A stretch of 64,000 bases of DNA, from positions 307,906,734 to 307,970,733 of the forward strand of contig CM077115.1 in NCBI GenBank assembly GCA_039619475.1, read 5' to 3'. Below the pieces are notes generated by a model. The model saw only the letters and a list, made by a program, of their open reading frames with translations, was not told the DNA's origin and searched no databases. Below, piece by piece: positions 28,601 through 43,600 of the stretch. The DNA is from Icerya purchasi (lineage: Eukaryota > Arthropoda > Insecta > Hemiptera > Monophlebidae). The translations under genes were made by a program, and so were the position numbers. Position 1 is the first letter of the stretch. Every line of letters starts with the position of its first letter.

Positions 28601-31600
28601 AAAGTTTTAGTTTTCTTGAAATATACGATAATAAAACGATAATTTATTGCTTTCATATTTATTCTGATGAATAAATTTTTGAAAAACAAAATAATGTTAA
28701 TTTTATGAAAAATAAACCGTTTTTTGTATAGCCACAAATTTTGATTTTAAAAATAGTAATTAATTCCGCTTGCTAAAAATGACCGCCTTACCACTTCATA
28801 AAGTGATCTTACTTCGCCGTATAGTCAGTTTTATTCCGTATGAAATCAAATCTCGGTTCTTATGGACTTGCCTTTTTTTTTTTTTTTTTTTTTTTTTCAT
28901 TAATTATTAAAAATAAAGCATTCCAGTGCTTGAATTAAATAAATTTTTAATTTTACGTCGCATAAACGAGTATTAAATTGTTAAATTAATACGGCATATT
29001 TAGAATTTTTCATTAAAATTTATTATAAACATATAAATAAATTCCTGTTAAATTCTTTTCATATTCAAAAAGTTTGTTACGTCGTTATCGAATCATATAA
29101 AATATATAAGATTCTTCTTCAACTAAATACAAATTTTAGTTGGGGACAAATGAAATTACTCATTGTTAGTGGTAAACGGATCATTAAGGCATCTAGAGGA
29201 TAAAGCGGAAATTAAACTCTTATATTTTCTTTTTGGAGAAGTGACGTTTTTTAAAACAAAACATGCGGATAACTGATGAAAATAGTTCAGTGAAAAACAA
29301 TAAATGAAATAAACTAGTAAATAAATTTATTTAAACTGCAGGATTACCTATTATACTGGAATGTGTATACAGCAATCTGTAAAAGTATCATTTACGAATA
29401 ATGTTCCGCTTGTATTTTTTTCGAATTGTGAATATTTATTTTTGAAATAAAAGTACATGTCATTTGTGTTAATCGCTCAACAATTACATTTATTAATTAT
29501 TAATAATTAATGTGTTTTTTTTTGTTTTTTTTTTTTTTTAAGAAAGACATTTAGAACGTTAAATAAACTCGAATGAAGTTATAGTAATTATTACTTATGA
29601 CAAGCCACAAAGTAAAACCTCGAAGAATGTTGAAAGGTTGTTTATAAAAATATTTAGCGTTTATTATGCACTTAATGTAATTAAAATTACAATTTTTTTA
29701 TTCAGAAGAATTAATGTATCTCAAATTTAACATACAATATTCGATGACACAAAATCAAATTCTTCTATAAATAAATGATGAAGAAATTTCCGGGTTTTCA
29801 CGTAAATTAAAAATTGAACACACTGGTTTATCAAAAATTAATGTTTATTCTAATACAGTTTATTGATTGTAGCAGTAAATATCATATAGTACGTGGTATT
29901 TGCGATAGATTTCTTTAGTTCATAAACATATCACTTTAAAATGCAATCTGTTAGCTAGTAACTATACTACATACCATTTCCTGTTTAATTTTTCGTTTGA
30001 ATTATTCAATTATATATTTGCTTTCACTAATAAAATAATTGTAATTTTATTTTTTTTTAATAGCAAAGTCGACTATCTTTTTCTCAAGAGTCGAAAGCAA
30101 AATTAACTCTAAGTAATAATGAAGGCTCTACCGGTGTAAAATCAACACCAGCGTCGTCATCATCTCCCGCGACGCCCCCAATTAATGGATTACCTATTAA
30201 GTTACCAATTAATAAACCGTAAGTATTTCATTTTTAATTACTCTAAAGTTATCTAAGCAGATGACAGTAATATTAACAATGGTTTATAAAACAATAAAAC
30301 AAATACTTAGAAATAATAATTATTAGAAATATGCCGACTAGTTTTAGTTATTTAAACTATTCTTGTGGTAATGGTTTTTTTATTTTTTTTTAAAATAGGA
30401 AGCCAGATACATCAACTAATGCTAATAAACTATTCCAGAAGTCAGTGAAATTTGATTCTAGTCATCCTCAACAAGAACGCCGCATTTCGCTGGATTCAAT
30501 TGTAACTGAATACTTAACAAATCAACATGCGTTGTGTAAAAACCCGATTGTGACGTGTCCGCCGTTTGACTTATTACAGTAATAATTATTTCATTAATAC
30601 TTTTCTCGCTGCGTAAAAATAATATCAACTTAAAATACTTTAAAATTTGAAGTATACGTAATTTATTCGAATGAATAGGAATATCCATAACTTTTGTTTC
30701 TATAATAATTTTAAAAATAATACAGGTGTTGTACTTTTTTTTTTTTTAATTTTATAGATGAAATGTTTACTTTTTTTTTTTTTTTTTCTTAAGAAGCCAT
30801 CGGAAATTGCATCTGGGATAATAATTACTACAATTTACAAATTCTTATTAAAATTATTAGCATTTAAATGGAAGAATTAATTTTTATATACGAAATAGAA
30901 AGGAAAAAAACAGAACCCCCTCATATGGTGCTTTTTTTTTTAACTTGTAAAAATGGTCGTGTAACTGAATCCCATTTTACTTTTCATTGATATTAATTTT
31001 TAATTATCAATTCTTTTCACAAAATTAATTCCTGCAAATCAATATTACCAGAAAGAGATGGGCTTCATCGCATGTTTCAATTTTTTAATTTTTCTAATTC
31101 TATTTTTACAGGCCTCACAAGTGTCCAGAATTTAAACCGACAAAATTGCTTTATTCAAACTTTGCTGTACGACATGCAAAAGGTATTCGAATGCGTCGAC
31201 TAGATGAACATTTAATTCACAGCCGGTTTTGCCCTGTTAAAACTTTCAGGGTGAACGACGATGATGGTTATTTTTCCTGTTGTCAGTATTTGGTATGCAC
31301 TTTTTTTTTATTCGAATTTATGCTCTTTAAAATCAATCTTCCCTCTACTTTAAATTATATTCGTAAGAATTAATTTAACCAGAAGTCATTAATGTAATGT
31401 GATTTTTCGGTTCATACATCGTATTTATAACACTGTAGGTGGACACGTTTTTCGATCAGGCCAGAACGATATGTATTTATAAATGATAAATTACTGTAAA
31501 GCACTCTAATTTACTCAAAATTAAAATTATGTTTTTTATATTATTTAGTGGATAATATGAGATAAATTTATTTATTTGTTAACAGAATGATAGACAACTA

Positions 31601-34600
31601 GTGGTTGGAACATACAACGGAGATATAAAAATTTTAAATATCCACACGAATTCAGTAAGTTCTTGGTGTTCACTTTTTTATTTTAATGATTTAACCTACA
31701 AAACTAAATTTATAAAATTTAAGCATCAGAGGATAGAATAAAAATTAGAACGTAGTACTAAATACCAAGAATAATAAAAGAACAAATGTAATTTAATTTT
31801 TATTTTTTTTCGACACATTTACAATTTTTGTGTTTTTGCTTGTAGGAAGATAATAATTTCCCTTGTCACGAGTCATATATAGCAAATATAGCATTGAGTT
31901 CGGATTCAAGATTAATGGTCACGTCTTCTACGTGGCGAAAACCATTGTCCGCTCTTTGGGGTTTTAAAACTGATGCTTTAGACATTTTGTAAGTAACTGT
32001 ATATGCTAGTACTTTTTAATATGTTAAATATAAACTAGTGTAAAATTCGTTGAATACTCTGCATAATTTTTATGCTTAATTTTCATTTTTCGCTTCAATC
32101 ATATGAGCAAATTGATTTTGTGAAATAAAAGAGCTGAATATTTCAAGATGTCTGTATTTAATGAGTATAGTACAGATTTTTTAAAATAAATATTACCATT
32201 CTATAAGACCATGCCAACAACCTTATTACAGATGGTGCGAGAACCAGATCAGGAACCTGCTTACATTTTGTACCAATACATAAAACTCAGTAACATTATT
32301 GTATAAAGTGTAATTTAATTTAATAATTTATAAATAATAATAATAACAACTTAATAAAATAATAAAAAATAAATAAAATAAAAAAAAAAAAGTTGAATGG
32401 CCAGATGGTGAAAGCAGGGGGAATTTAAGATGTCGGTAATGTAAAAAAATGTATTTTTTGAGACGCTAAAATTACCTTTTTCCATTACTTGATTTGAATT
32501 ATTAGTAATTAAAATAAAAAATGTGTACTAATCTTTTGGGTCCGGGAATGCAGAACTGATTTCTTGTTACATTTTCCAAGCAGTTCTCACGGATGTTCAC
32601 GATTGATTATGTATAATGTTTTCTAATAAATTTCGTTAATGCTTACTTTAATAACCTGTCGGATTATTAAATGCCGATTTCTACAGATCACGGAATAAAA
32701 TTTTATTGATGCTATCATTATTTCTCATTATTTGTTGAAGCGATAAATCTTAGAGATATTCGTCGATAATTTTCGGCTAATTTTCTGTAACCTCGCATTA
32801 TACAGTGACACGGAGAAACAGCCTTGTATTTATCAATTTATATACATGCATATGGATATTTAAAACATAATTTCTGTAAATAAAAATATTTTTGATGTTC
32901 TATGTAATATATTATCATAAAGAAGTGAACATTTCTTGATAATAGGATTATCGAAGGTTCATTATTTCAGATACAAAATCGTTATTTTTTTTCTTTTATA
33001 ATTATTACATTTTATCCCTTTTTTAAAATAAAACTTTTATTTATTTCTCTATCAACTTGATCGTAATAAATGTTTAAGATGCATACATTTTTATTCCTGT
33101 AAGTCACTTGTATGCAACCGTCGCGATAGCTAAATTGCCAGAAGGATCGGACTACCAAATCGAGATCATGTGTTCAGATCTATCAGTGACAAATAAAAAT
33201 TAGTAAAAGTTAATAATAGTTAATAATCACATGAAAGGCAGTAAAAAACTATCACGCGCGCTGTTATCGATGTATAAATATTCACACTTGATTAATACTT
33301 CTATTACGAGAAGCCACTAAAACAGTTTAAAGCGCGTTTTGCGTACGTGTTCGTATTGAATAAAGAATTATCATAAGCACTAACGTATCTGTTTAATAAG
33401 AATGTACAAATAAATGGTCATTAGTACCACTGGAGTAGTATTAAATAGTGTGTATTATTAAAAAAATTGGTAATTTTGGTTATTGCTGTTAGGTTTAATT
33501 TAAATTTTGTCATTTTAGAAAATATTTTGACCGATGTTGTTAAAAGATTAGTTTGCACAACAGAGTTAGTAATAACTTAAAATTTTTTTTTTTTTTTTTT
33601 AAGTAAGTCTAAATTATTCACGCTTATTTATTGATATATAGGAGTAAATTCGAAGATGAAGAATATTTTGAATTTGCCCACCTATCTGATAGGCGATTGC
33701 TGGGTACAAGACCAGACAGTGCAGTTGTAAGTACACTATTTATTATAATTTTGTTAATTTCATATTATTAAACTCTTTCTTTTAAACGGTTAGTCTGTAT
33801 TTAATATTAAAAGGTTACTGAATTTTCCTATTTTCTATTTACTAAATTGCTTTTTGAAAAACAACAGCTGTAAAAATTCTTGTGTTCATTATTGATATTC
33901 GTTCGTTTTTTTAAAAACTTCAAATCAATAATATAATTACGGTTTTATCGTTGTGTTAAATGTTTAACACTACTATAGAATATCGATTTTGTTCACTTTC
34001 ATCTAGTTAAATATTTTTTCTTTTTCTTTTGGTTATTTCGTTACTACCAATATATTACCAATTAAAATTCTTTCCATCTGTTCGTACTTTCGACAATTGT
34101 TATTCAGTACCCGATCATACTGTAGCATTATTGTATATTCTATTACCCAAATTTAAATTAATTTTCTGGATTCTTTTTATTTTTTTATTTTTGCTTTGAT
34201 GAAATTTTAATCTTAAATGTTGTTAGCGTAATATTTATATTAGCAATTCGGTGCGAATTTAAATAATCTTACTTCATTTTTGGCAATAATTAATGTTAAT
34301 CGTTCCTTTGTTACGAAGTAATTTAAATATATTTATATTAAATTTTTACTTTATTATAGCTTCGGGGAGCTAGAAAGTATATCAGTTATGAACTTTTTAA
34401 ATATTGTATACGTATAACGGAAAATAATATATCTGATATATCTCATTATATTAATATTTTTTTGTTATAAACCACGTCACAAATATTATCAGCTCACGTT
34501 TCGAACAGTAATGCTCTGTTCATCATCAGAGCTAAATTATTCACTGAGGCAGTATCGAAAAAACCTAGACTATAAATATATCGGAACACAAAAGATCATT

Positions 34601-37600
34601 AATTCCGATCATCTAATTGACATTCATCATTAAAATACGGCTAATTACAGTACTCCAGCTGGGATCGTTTTTAAACCGTCTTCTCTATTAAAATTTTTTT
34701 TGCATTTTTCTATTTCAATCGTCTCTCTTATTAACCGCTTTCTCGCGTTTTCAATCCCGGTCAACATTTTAGTGTTGCTAAATTTAACTTTGTCTTTATT
34801 GAATCCGATGTTCGGAATTAATGATTTTTTGTGTTCCAATATATTTATAGTTTAGGTTTTTTCCATGTTGTCTCGATATATATTTCAGCTCTGATGATGA
34901 ATGGAGTATTACGAAACGTTAGCTGATAATATTTGTGCCGTGGTTTGTACCGAAAAAATAATGATGTAATGAATTTTAGAAGCTACGAAAATTTTAAGTT
35001 ATATCATCCGATATTTTTCATGATGTTTCTAGCTGAAATGCGCTGCATTACTTATTTACAATCTAAACCAAACTGAGTTATGACATATAAACCCAGAAAT
35101 AATCTGAAGTAAATTTTGTGTATGTTTAAGAAAAGGTAAAATAAGTGCTGTCAAAAACAATGTTAATTTTATTATTGAATATTGTTGTTAACACATATAT
35201 CATTTCTCGCAGTTTAATTTATTAATCTGCAAAGTGGAATTTACTTTTTCTACTGCTTTGCGACGTCAGATGGATTGTGAAACTCATATTATTATTATAC
35301 TCATAATAAAGTAATACAGAAATGTATATTCGTAATGATGAAGATAAAATTTAAAAAAAAAAAAAAAGAAAAAGAAAAAGGGTAATACGCTTTTATCGAT
35401 GTTATGTTGGAACTGAAATACGGATATACCGCAATGTTTGTATAAACAATAATCATTTATAATAACGCAAAATGGTATAATTTTAGATCTACGATACGGA
35501 AACCGGTAAATCCATACTGACTCTAAAACCTAGCAAAGGAAATCAATACACGAAAAATCGTGCAACGATGAACCTTACTGACAGTTTAGTTTTAACAGAT
35601 GGTGTTTTATTCGATGTTACTTCCGGCAAAGAGATACATAAATTCGACAAATTAAATCAGTGTTTAAACGGTGTGTTTCATCCGAATGGTTTAGAAGTAA
35701 GAATAATCAATAAGGCAATTACATTATTATTATTATTTTTTTTAATTAACTATTTACGTTAATAAGTAAAATAATCTGTAGTTTAGATAAAATATTTTCA
35801 TTAATTTAGAAAATTTAATAACCGAGAACCTAATTAGGTGTACGAGTCCTGCGAAAAATATTTATAAATAGTTAGGGTTAATCTTTATTATAAACATTTC
35901 TGTTTTCTGTTCTATTTTATTGAAGTTATTTCACCAATCTAGCTTATTTATAATTTAAAAAAATGTACGTTTTAGTATTTACCCAGTACGAGTAAAGTAA
36001 AGTGAGTCCCATACACTTGATAGGGCGTCAGGATTGCAAAATTAAGGATCACAATGTACTAAGCCTAACGGCACTAATGAGAGTAAGGGGGCCAGTTCCT
36101 TTCTCTCAGTTGTCTTTACTTTCCCAGATTTCTCTGGTAGCAAATTATTTCAGGCTGGGTAAACTTAGGAGCGATTAAGTGTCGAACTCGTGACCTCTGA
36201 TTTGGTAGTCAAGCACCTTAATCACTAGGCTACCACACTGCCATATACGCTTTTGAATATTTTATTTATTAATTATTACAGTTCTAATCGAGTTTGTTTA
36301 ACTGTTCCGCTGTTACATAAATATACTATTTATTTGAAATCAATTTAAGAAAATACAAATATTAAATAAAACCATCATTACTAAAAAATATTTTCAGTTC
36401 AGCTAGAGTATGTTATTATTCCGATGTTATAATACGTAATTTTCCCTTTGTTTTTAATTATTTAATGAACAGATCATAGCTAATACAGAAGTGTGGGACG
36501 TTCGAACGTATCATTTGTTGAATACGGTTTCAGCACTGGACCAGTGTAATATAATATTTCCAAAAACGGGTCGTGTAATGTATGCACTTGCTGTTGAAAA
36601 AGATTTAGACGATGATATAGGATACGAAACCTCATTTAAAACACTAGACGCTATCGATTATTCTAGTATAGGTAACGCACTATGTATAATTTTATATTTA
36701 TTATTCTACAGGAATAAAAATAGTAAAAACAAGAAATATTCAAATAATTGACGTACACACGAAACTGTAAACCGTCCAGTAAAAAGGATAATGTGTAAAT
36801 AGCAAAAATAACGTAAAGAACAAATTACGGTTAAAGTAAAAATAATATATTAAAAATATATATATATATATATATATATGAAGGAAAATGGTTTAAGCAA
36901 TAAAATAAAAAAAGTAAAAAATAGAAAATTATATACCGATTTATTAGTTATGTTCTATATGATAACAATGAATCGAAATTGCTGATCGCATCACGCTAGA
37001 ACGGCTTGACCGATTTGGCTGATTTTTTTTTTTGTTGCGTTTGTAATTGTCAGGGGAAGAAGGTCTGTGTGAAAACAAAGGTTAGAAAAGTCACACGGAA
37101 AATGGCCGAATTCGCGAAAATAAAACATTATTAATTAGAATAATAACGTATTAAAATCAACGAATAGCTGGCCACGTTTGAATTATAATGTATAATTCGA
37201 TATTAAACAGTTCGAAAAATGAATAAAAATACAGCGTTCTACAATAATGTTTTTAACAATTGAACAATTAATTTAAAGATCATTCAAATTTTTACATTAT
37301 AATTATTTTCTAGGTTATATAAATTATGCAAAAAAGTAATTCATTAAAACTGAAAATGAAAAAAAAATTGATCGCTTATATGTAATAAACTGCGTGTGAA
37401 TAAGAAATAATGCTTTAAACATTAATAAAACTTGTATTAATAATTTTACAGCTACTATCGATGTAAAAAAACCGATCTATAACTTGGCGTGTAATAGATT
37501 TGATACACAAATCGCTTTAGTTGAAAACTTTGGGCCATTTGATAATGTTGAAGAATCAACGGTAAAACTGTACGTTGTAGGTCGCAGGAAGGGTGAAAAC

Positions 37601-40600
37601 GAAGATATGGTAATTATACGTCATAAACATCGAAATATGGTAGTTTGCACACTTAAATGTTCGTCAAAGTCAAAAAAAAATCCGTCACCGAAAATTAATT
37701 TTATTATAAAAAATATATCTTCAGTTACTGCTAAAATCAGTACAATTATTTATCTTTTTATTATTTTTTCATTAAATAGCGATTTAAAAAATGAATTTAA
37801 CCAAAAAAATAAATAATATATAATTTTAATTTAAAATAATAATCTGTAAATATCACGGCTGATCTTTTTGTACTTGTATGACTTTCAAAAATAAAAGTTT
37901 CAGGCCTAGTTAAAAAAATTTGCCCATCGTTTTTTTCCCAAATCGTAACAAAACTTTTTGTCTGTAGTTATGTAGGTTTACTTTTATAGGTTAAATTTAA
38001 AATCAATATTCAAGCTTGTGCAATCAATCATGAAGACCAATATACACATTTTCTTTTTTTACATTAAGAAATCCTCGGAGATCATAAGATTATATTTACT
38101 GTTATTTTGCAAGTAATTCTTTTTATCGCTAAGAATTCGTTGTTTATCTTTTCTTTTTTTTTTTTTGTTTTTGCAGGATGTTGATGACGATGACGACGAC
38201 GATGATAATTCAGACGATGGATCTGGATCTGATGATTCGCCATCTGAAGGTTATTATTTAAAAATTAATATTATAATAATTTTTCGATAATTTCACCTAT
38301 AAACGTAAGAGAATTAAACACATTTCGTTCATTACTAACATTAGATTTGTCTATTGTAGATATGAATTTAGCATGTTTAATTTTTTCCCTCAAAAAGTAC
38401 CGAATATGCCCGGGCATATTTTGTAAATTTCTTACCCTTTTGCATATCGCCTTTACAGTGTTAATTCGTTTAAATTTTTCCGTACATTTACATTTTTTAC
38501 ATATTTCTATGTTATAAAGCTACAAGGTAAAAGATGGGTAAAAAGGTGTCCATAGCCCGTTCTATAGTACCTGAAGAGTTGATTTTTACAAAGTCTGTAA
38601 AGTTGTAATTTTTAAAACACAAGTTTTGTAAAATATACACACCATTTTGTTTAAAAAGGCAAAAAAAATATCCATATACAGTGACTAGTGTTTTTATTTT
38701 TAAACGATGTATTTTTGTCATTAGAATGTGGAAAAATTACAAAGCTCTTAGAATTCTAATATTTAAGGACCCAATTTTTAAAGTGAAGAGAAAGAAAAAT
38801 TATTACCAGCGTCCGTAGCCATTGAAATTAGAAGAAATTAGTTTGATCAAGTCTCATAATATTTCTGTGGCTCGCGTCATTTAGCTGATAGTGTTCTTTT
38901 TTTTTTTTTTTTTTTTTTTGCAATTTCTTCAATGATTTGACAGTTGCGTTCTGTTTCTCCGAATCGGCATCTAATGTTTTGGTCTAAATGATTTATTGTG
39001 TATTTTGAACGAGACAAAATATATTACTATCAGCAGTTTGAAAGTAACTGATGTTTATGTTTACCTGCCTAGAAATTCCACGGTCTAAAGGAATTATGTT
39101 TCTTTTAACGCTTTTTGAGCAAAAAAGTTAAAAAGCAATGCGGACGATTATTTCGGAAAGTATAAACGGAATCGGGAAAAAAAATATAATATGTCAGTCG
39201 GTACTTTTTACTGAACTAACTTACTTATTTATAACATTTTCTCTTTCTTCAATTAGTAAGTCGTCTTTAAAAATATCGTCTTTGTTCCGTTTCTGCATTT
39301 ATTGCTTTCACGTATTAGCTGCTTATATCTACATATTTGTTTCATTTTGTTTAAATTTGAAGTAAGTTTTGTTACGTTCGCGGTTTTGGACAGTTAGCTA
39401 ACCCGTGTTTGAATTATTGTAAGTACTTAGTAAAAATTATTGTACTTTAATTTCCGGGTTTAATGAATTTTTTTTTTTATTATTAGCCTGTAAATTACAA
39501 CATCCTTCCTACTATTGGTAAAAACGGTTATTATTCATTGAAACGAAATTAAAATATTATTGATGTATGTTACTATTAAAATATAAATTTGAAAAAATGA
39601 GTGTGGTTAATATCTCATTTTAAAGAGCATTAAGTTTAAAATATTTCTCTCGTATACATTACCCTGTCGGCAGTTTTAGTATTTGCGGTATTTTAATCCA
39701 AACTTAATTTTTTAATCAATTTATATCTTCTTTTTTTTTTAATGCGCTATCTATATAGTACCTTTTTTTTTAAAAATTCACAAATTAAAACAAATGAAAG
39801 CGACCCCGCAAATATTTAGTGTTTTTGTATATTGATAAAAAATTTGATATATATGTACCGCCGTAATAAGCCCGAACTTGAAATTAATTTTCACTGATAT
39901 TGTATTTTGATTATTTCGGATATCGTCTTTTATACAGTTTTTCCGTAGTGAATGTACCTTAACGCGCCGACTAAATCAAGGCAGTATTGAGCTTCGTGCG
40001 ACTTATATAAAATCCCATATTATTATCAGGGTAGTTATTTTGAATGAATTAATTTGTTATAAGATAGTGTGTTCGTTTGTTCTATATTAGACGTTTTATT
40101 CGGTCGTTGCTACTTGTGCCACGCTGTGTACTGTGGTCGACAATTAAAATAATGCCGTGTTACGTTTATCTTACACTAAATGAGTCATAAAATGTTCTAG
40201 AAAGTCTAGTCGCAAACTGATTTCCCGATACTTTTTGTTGTTTTCGTTACCCGGTATAAAATAAAATTCAATATCTTTTTATTTTTGTTAGAATTATATT
40301 CATGTTATTGAAAAAAGAGTTTTATTGTTTCTTCCCGTTTTTACTGTAAAGAACATTGAGACTCGCTTCTAAAGGGTATTTTTAATGCGTATGTGTGAAT
40401 GAATAAATTTTTCAGTTCGCTAAATATTTTAATCTTCACGAATTTGCGTGCTGTAATGATTGTTTTTTCATCTCCCATAATTTCTAATATGGTGCCCGTT
40501 ATCCAATGTTTTCGCTTAGTGTAATGCATCACACCTGTTTGTCATTTTTAATAGTTCTTCTATTTCATTTTCATCCTTGACTACCATAAGAGCATATGCC

Positions 40601-43600
40601 TGCATTCAATTTAAAGAGCGCTAATTAGTTGTTAACTTCAACATAACTACTCTGTCGGATAATGGTATGTTACGGAATCGCCTATTCTTTTTGATATCAC
40701 AATCGCTATATTATTTCTATGATTTCTATCATTTGACCTAAAAAGTAATACATAATTATATTCTCCGTCTTTCTTATACCATTTGTTGACCAACAAAGTT
40801 CACTAGGACAAGGTATATCTATTTTAAGTCTTTTTTTCTTACCATCCGCGTTTCGTCATTTTCCCATCTGGTGGAAGACACGTACTTTCCAGATTGCAAT
40901 TCTTGTATTCTTGGCGACTGTCTTAACTGTTTTCGTTGTAATCCTTTTTTAAATCAGTATTGGCCAGCGAGAGGATTCTTCGCACTTTCTAAACATCTAA
41001 GCTCTGCTCCGGGCTAAAATCGCTGTTGTGTAATTTCTAGCCATTAATGTTTTTTTTGAATACATTCAACGCTAATCCCCGTTTCTTTCCACCGAATTTA
41101 CTGTTGGAGTTTAGTGTCCAGTTTTAAAGCACTGGAGACTCGCCTGTTTACTCCGAGATAATTCCGTTAAACAATTTACGCAGCAGTCATGTTTTGCCCG
41201 GATCAGGTTGTGAATAAGTTGTTGGTAGTGTCCGTTCTTAATGCAATCTGTATTGTACGCAGCATTTCCTACGAGATGCCCCATACAGCTTGAAACACAC
41301 CTCTGCCTATCCTACCGACAAGAGAACTGTGCTTTAGCTCTTTCATCAATAGCAGTAGGTTTTCATCGCGTACAACATAAATTTTGCATTTAAATTAATT
41401 TCGAAAGAAATATATTTATACTAAAAGAATAAACGGGTTTATACGATTTTTGAAGCGAGAACATTGTTAAAACGATATCAGTAGAAAAAAGTGCAAAATC
41501 TATTGACGTTAAAACTTTTAAAAAGTATTTTATTATGTAAATATAATAATTTTATCGAGAAATATTAACTACTAAAAATAACTTTAACTGCCTTTCTATT
41601 TTATTGTTCTGTATTTTCCTGAGTTAATAACTAATATGTATAACAAATAAGCCATCAACAGTTTGAAATGCAACTTGTAATTAAAAATACATTAAGCTGA
41701 TTAATAATAGTTCACATTGCTTATTTTTCATATAAACTTGTTATGCTATTATAAAAATTGAAAATAAATAATTAAAAAATAAGAAATTGAAGAAATGCAT
41801 GAAAAATAAAATAAAATGGTAATTAATTTTATTAATCTGTCTTACTGATACGGTTTGCCCGCAGTTTCGTTTCAAGTCATTTAAATGTCCTATATGTTCG
41901 TGTTAACGAGTTTGCAATTTTTTAAATCTTAAAAATACAATAGTACTTTTTCAATCAATTGTACAAAGTATTATTATTGTCTGTCGCGTTCATATATCAT
42001 AAAGTACGGTTACGATTAAAATTAGAAAAATTGTTTGAACGAACAAATCAAGTACCACATACAGCGCCTGATTTAAACCATGTTATATTATGACAATTAT
42101 AGGTTATAAATATCAAAGGCTACAATAATAGGGTGGCCACCCAACCGGGAAATACAGAAATAGGCCGGAAATTTTGCATACCGCGAAAAAAACGGGAATT
42201 TTCGAGAACTCTGTTGTAAAACGGAGAGGAAAAAAGTAAAAATGGCCAAAGTTTTGATAAAAGAAGAAATCTTTTGAAGTGAAAAATTAACGCATTTTTT
42301 AATATATTTTACTCGATAATAAATTAAGAAGTTTTTTTTTTTTTTTTTATGTGTAAAATATGCAGCGACGATCAAATATTATCAGTAGTAACAAAATAAT
42401 TCTATTCTTCTTTTACAATTTCCTTTCAATTTTTCGGTTAAAAGACTTTTTCAATAATTAGGGGTCTATTTTCATGATAAGTAACATTTATATTTATTGC
42501 CAATTGAGGAAATGCATACAACACTTTTATTATTTAATTTTATTAGTAAACCCTTTCGGTAAAACTTTTTTTTTTCTTTTGGACGGATTTGAAATCCATA
42601 AACTCCTTAAAGTAAACATGTAAGATTACAAATGTAAACACATTAGACGTCAAATAAATTGTGTAAGTTAGAACTATTTAAATATTGAAGGGATAAATCA
42701 GCCGGTTATAAACTTTTTTTATTAACTTTTGCATTAATTAAGTAAGCATATATTGCTTGAATTAGCTAGTGATTATTATATAACAGTAAAATATTTAAAA
42801 CGTGAATAAAACAACTTCAAAAAATTAAAAAATTTAATTTGCAATTTTTTTTTTTTTTTTTTTTTTTCTATCGATATGTTATTTGTTTTCACTTCAATTC
42901 GTTGGGTTTGTTGTTGTACATGTCTTGTACAATTCTAGTCACTGAGAAATCAAAAAAATTTCTATCGGAAATTTAAAAATTATATTTGCGTGGCCATCGT
43001 GAACAATCTTTGTTGAATATTTAAAAACATCTACTAATAGAACATAAATAACCTTGCGGTATCCGATCTGTGCGATATGTATTCAAAGACGAACGATGGG
43101 ACGTTAGAAACGAAAATAATTATGATTAAATTATTAAAGAATGTAATAATTATATAAAAAATTAACGGTAAATGAACAGTTTATTTTTTGGAACGAAGTT
43201 CTTTTACGCGGCTTGTCGGTAGGAGTAAACAGGCAGAAAAGGCGAGATAACGAAATCGCGTTATGCGTCGTCCGGCAGCCGATCTTCACTCTCGTTCTCT
43301 TTCACTCGTATCTTTTTCTATTATATACGTGTGTGCGCGCGTTCGTGCGAGTATCGAGATTCGAGCAGCAAGCATCGTACGCGGTCAGCTGTATAAGCTC
43401 AATTCTAAACACGTATAAATTTTATTGAATTTGAAAATTGGCGCGGTTTTTTTGTGCGATGTTAGCACACTTCAACGAGTCTGATGATTTATTTATTGTT
43501 TTTGTTTTAATTAATTCATACGGGATTTATTTTTTGTTTTTGTTTTAATTCATACGGGATTTTGTATATTGTGTTATTTTTTATCGTATACTTTATGAAT

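Larger units (their letters stand above)
34463..34946 (-). mobile_element. Penelope-like element fragment between inverted repeats
   Basis: The minus-strand frame 34645-34839 ends in RLIRETIEIEKCKKNFNRED and GLKTIPAGVL, the hallmark C terminus of Penelope-like (RT plus GIY-YIG) polyproteins. It is flanked by inverted arms, about 34463-34610 and 34811-34946, each reading outward: ...agctctgatgatgaa..., then cgaaac, then agctgataatatttgtg. This matches the inverted terminal structure known for such elements. RT and the endonuclease core are absent. Confidence 0.75.

Noticed and set aside
34463..34946. Claim of an active hammerhead ribozyme
   Set aside because: The core and stem II are visible only in one arm, and no acceptable cleavage triplet with stem III was found.
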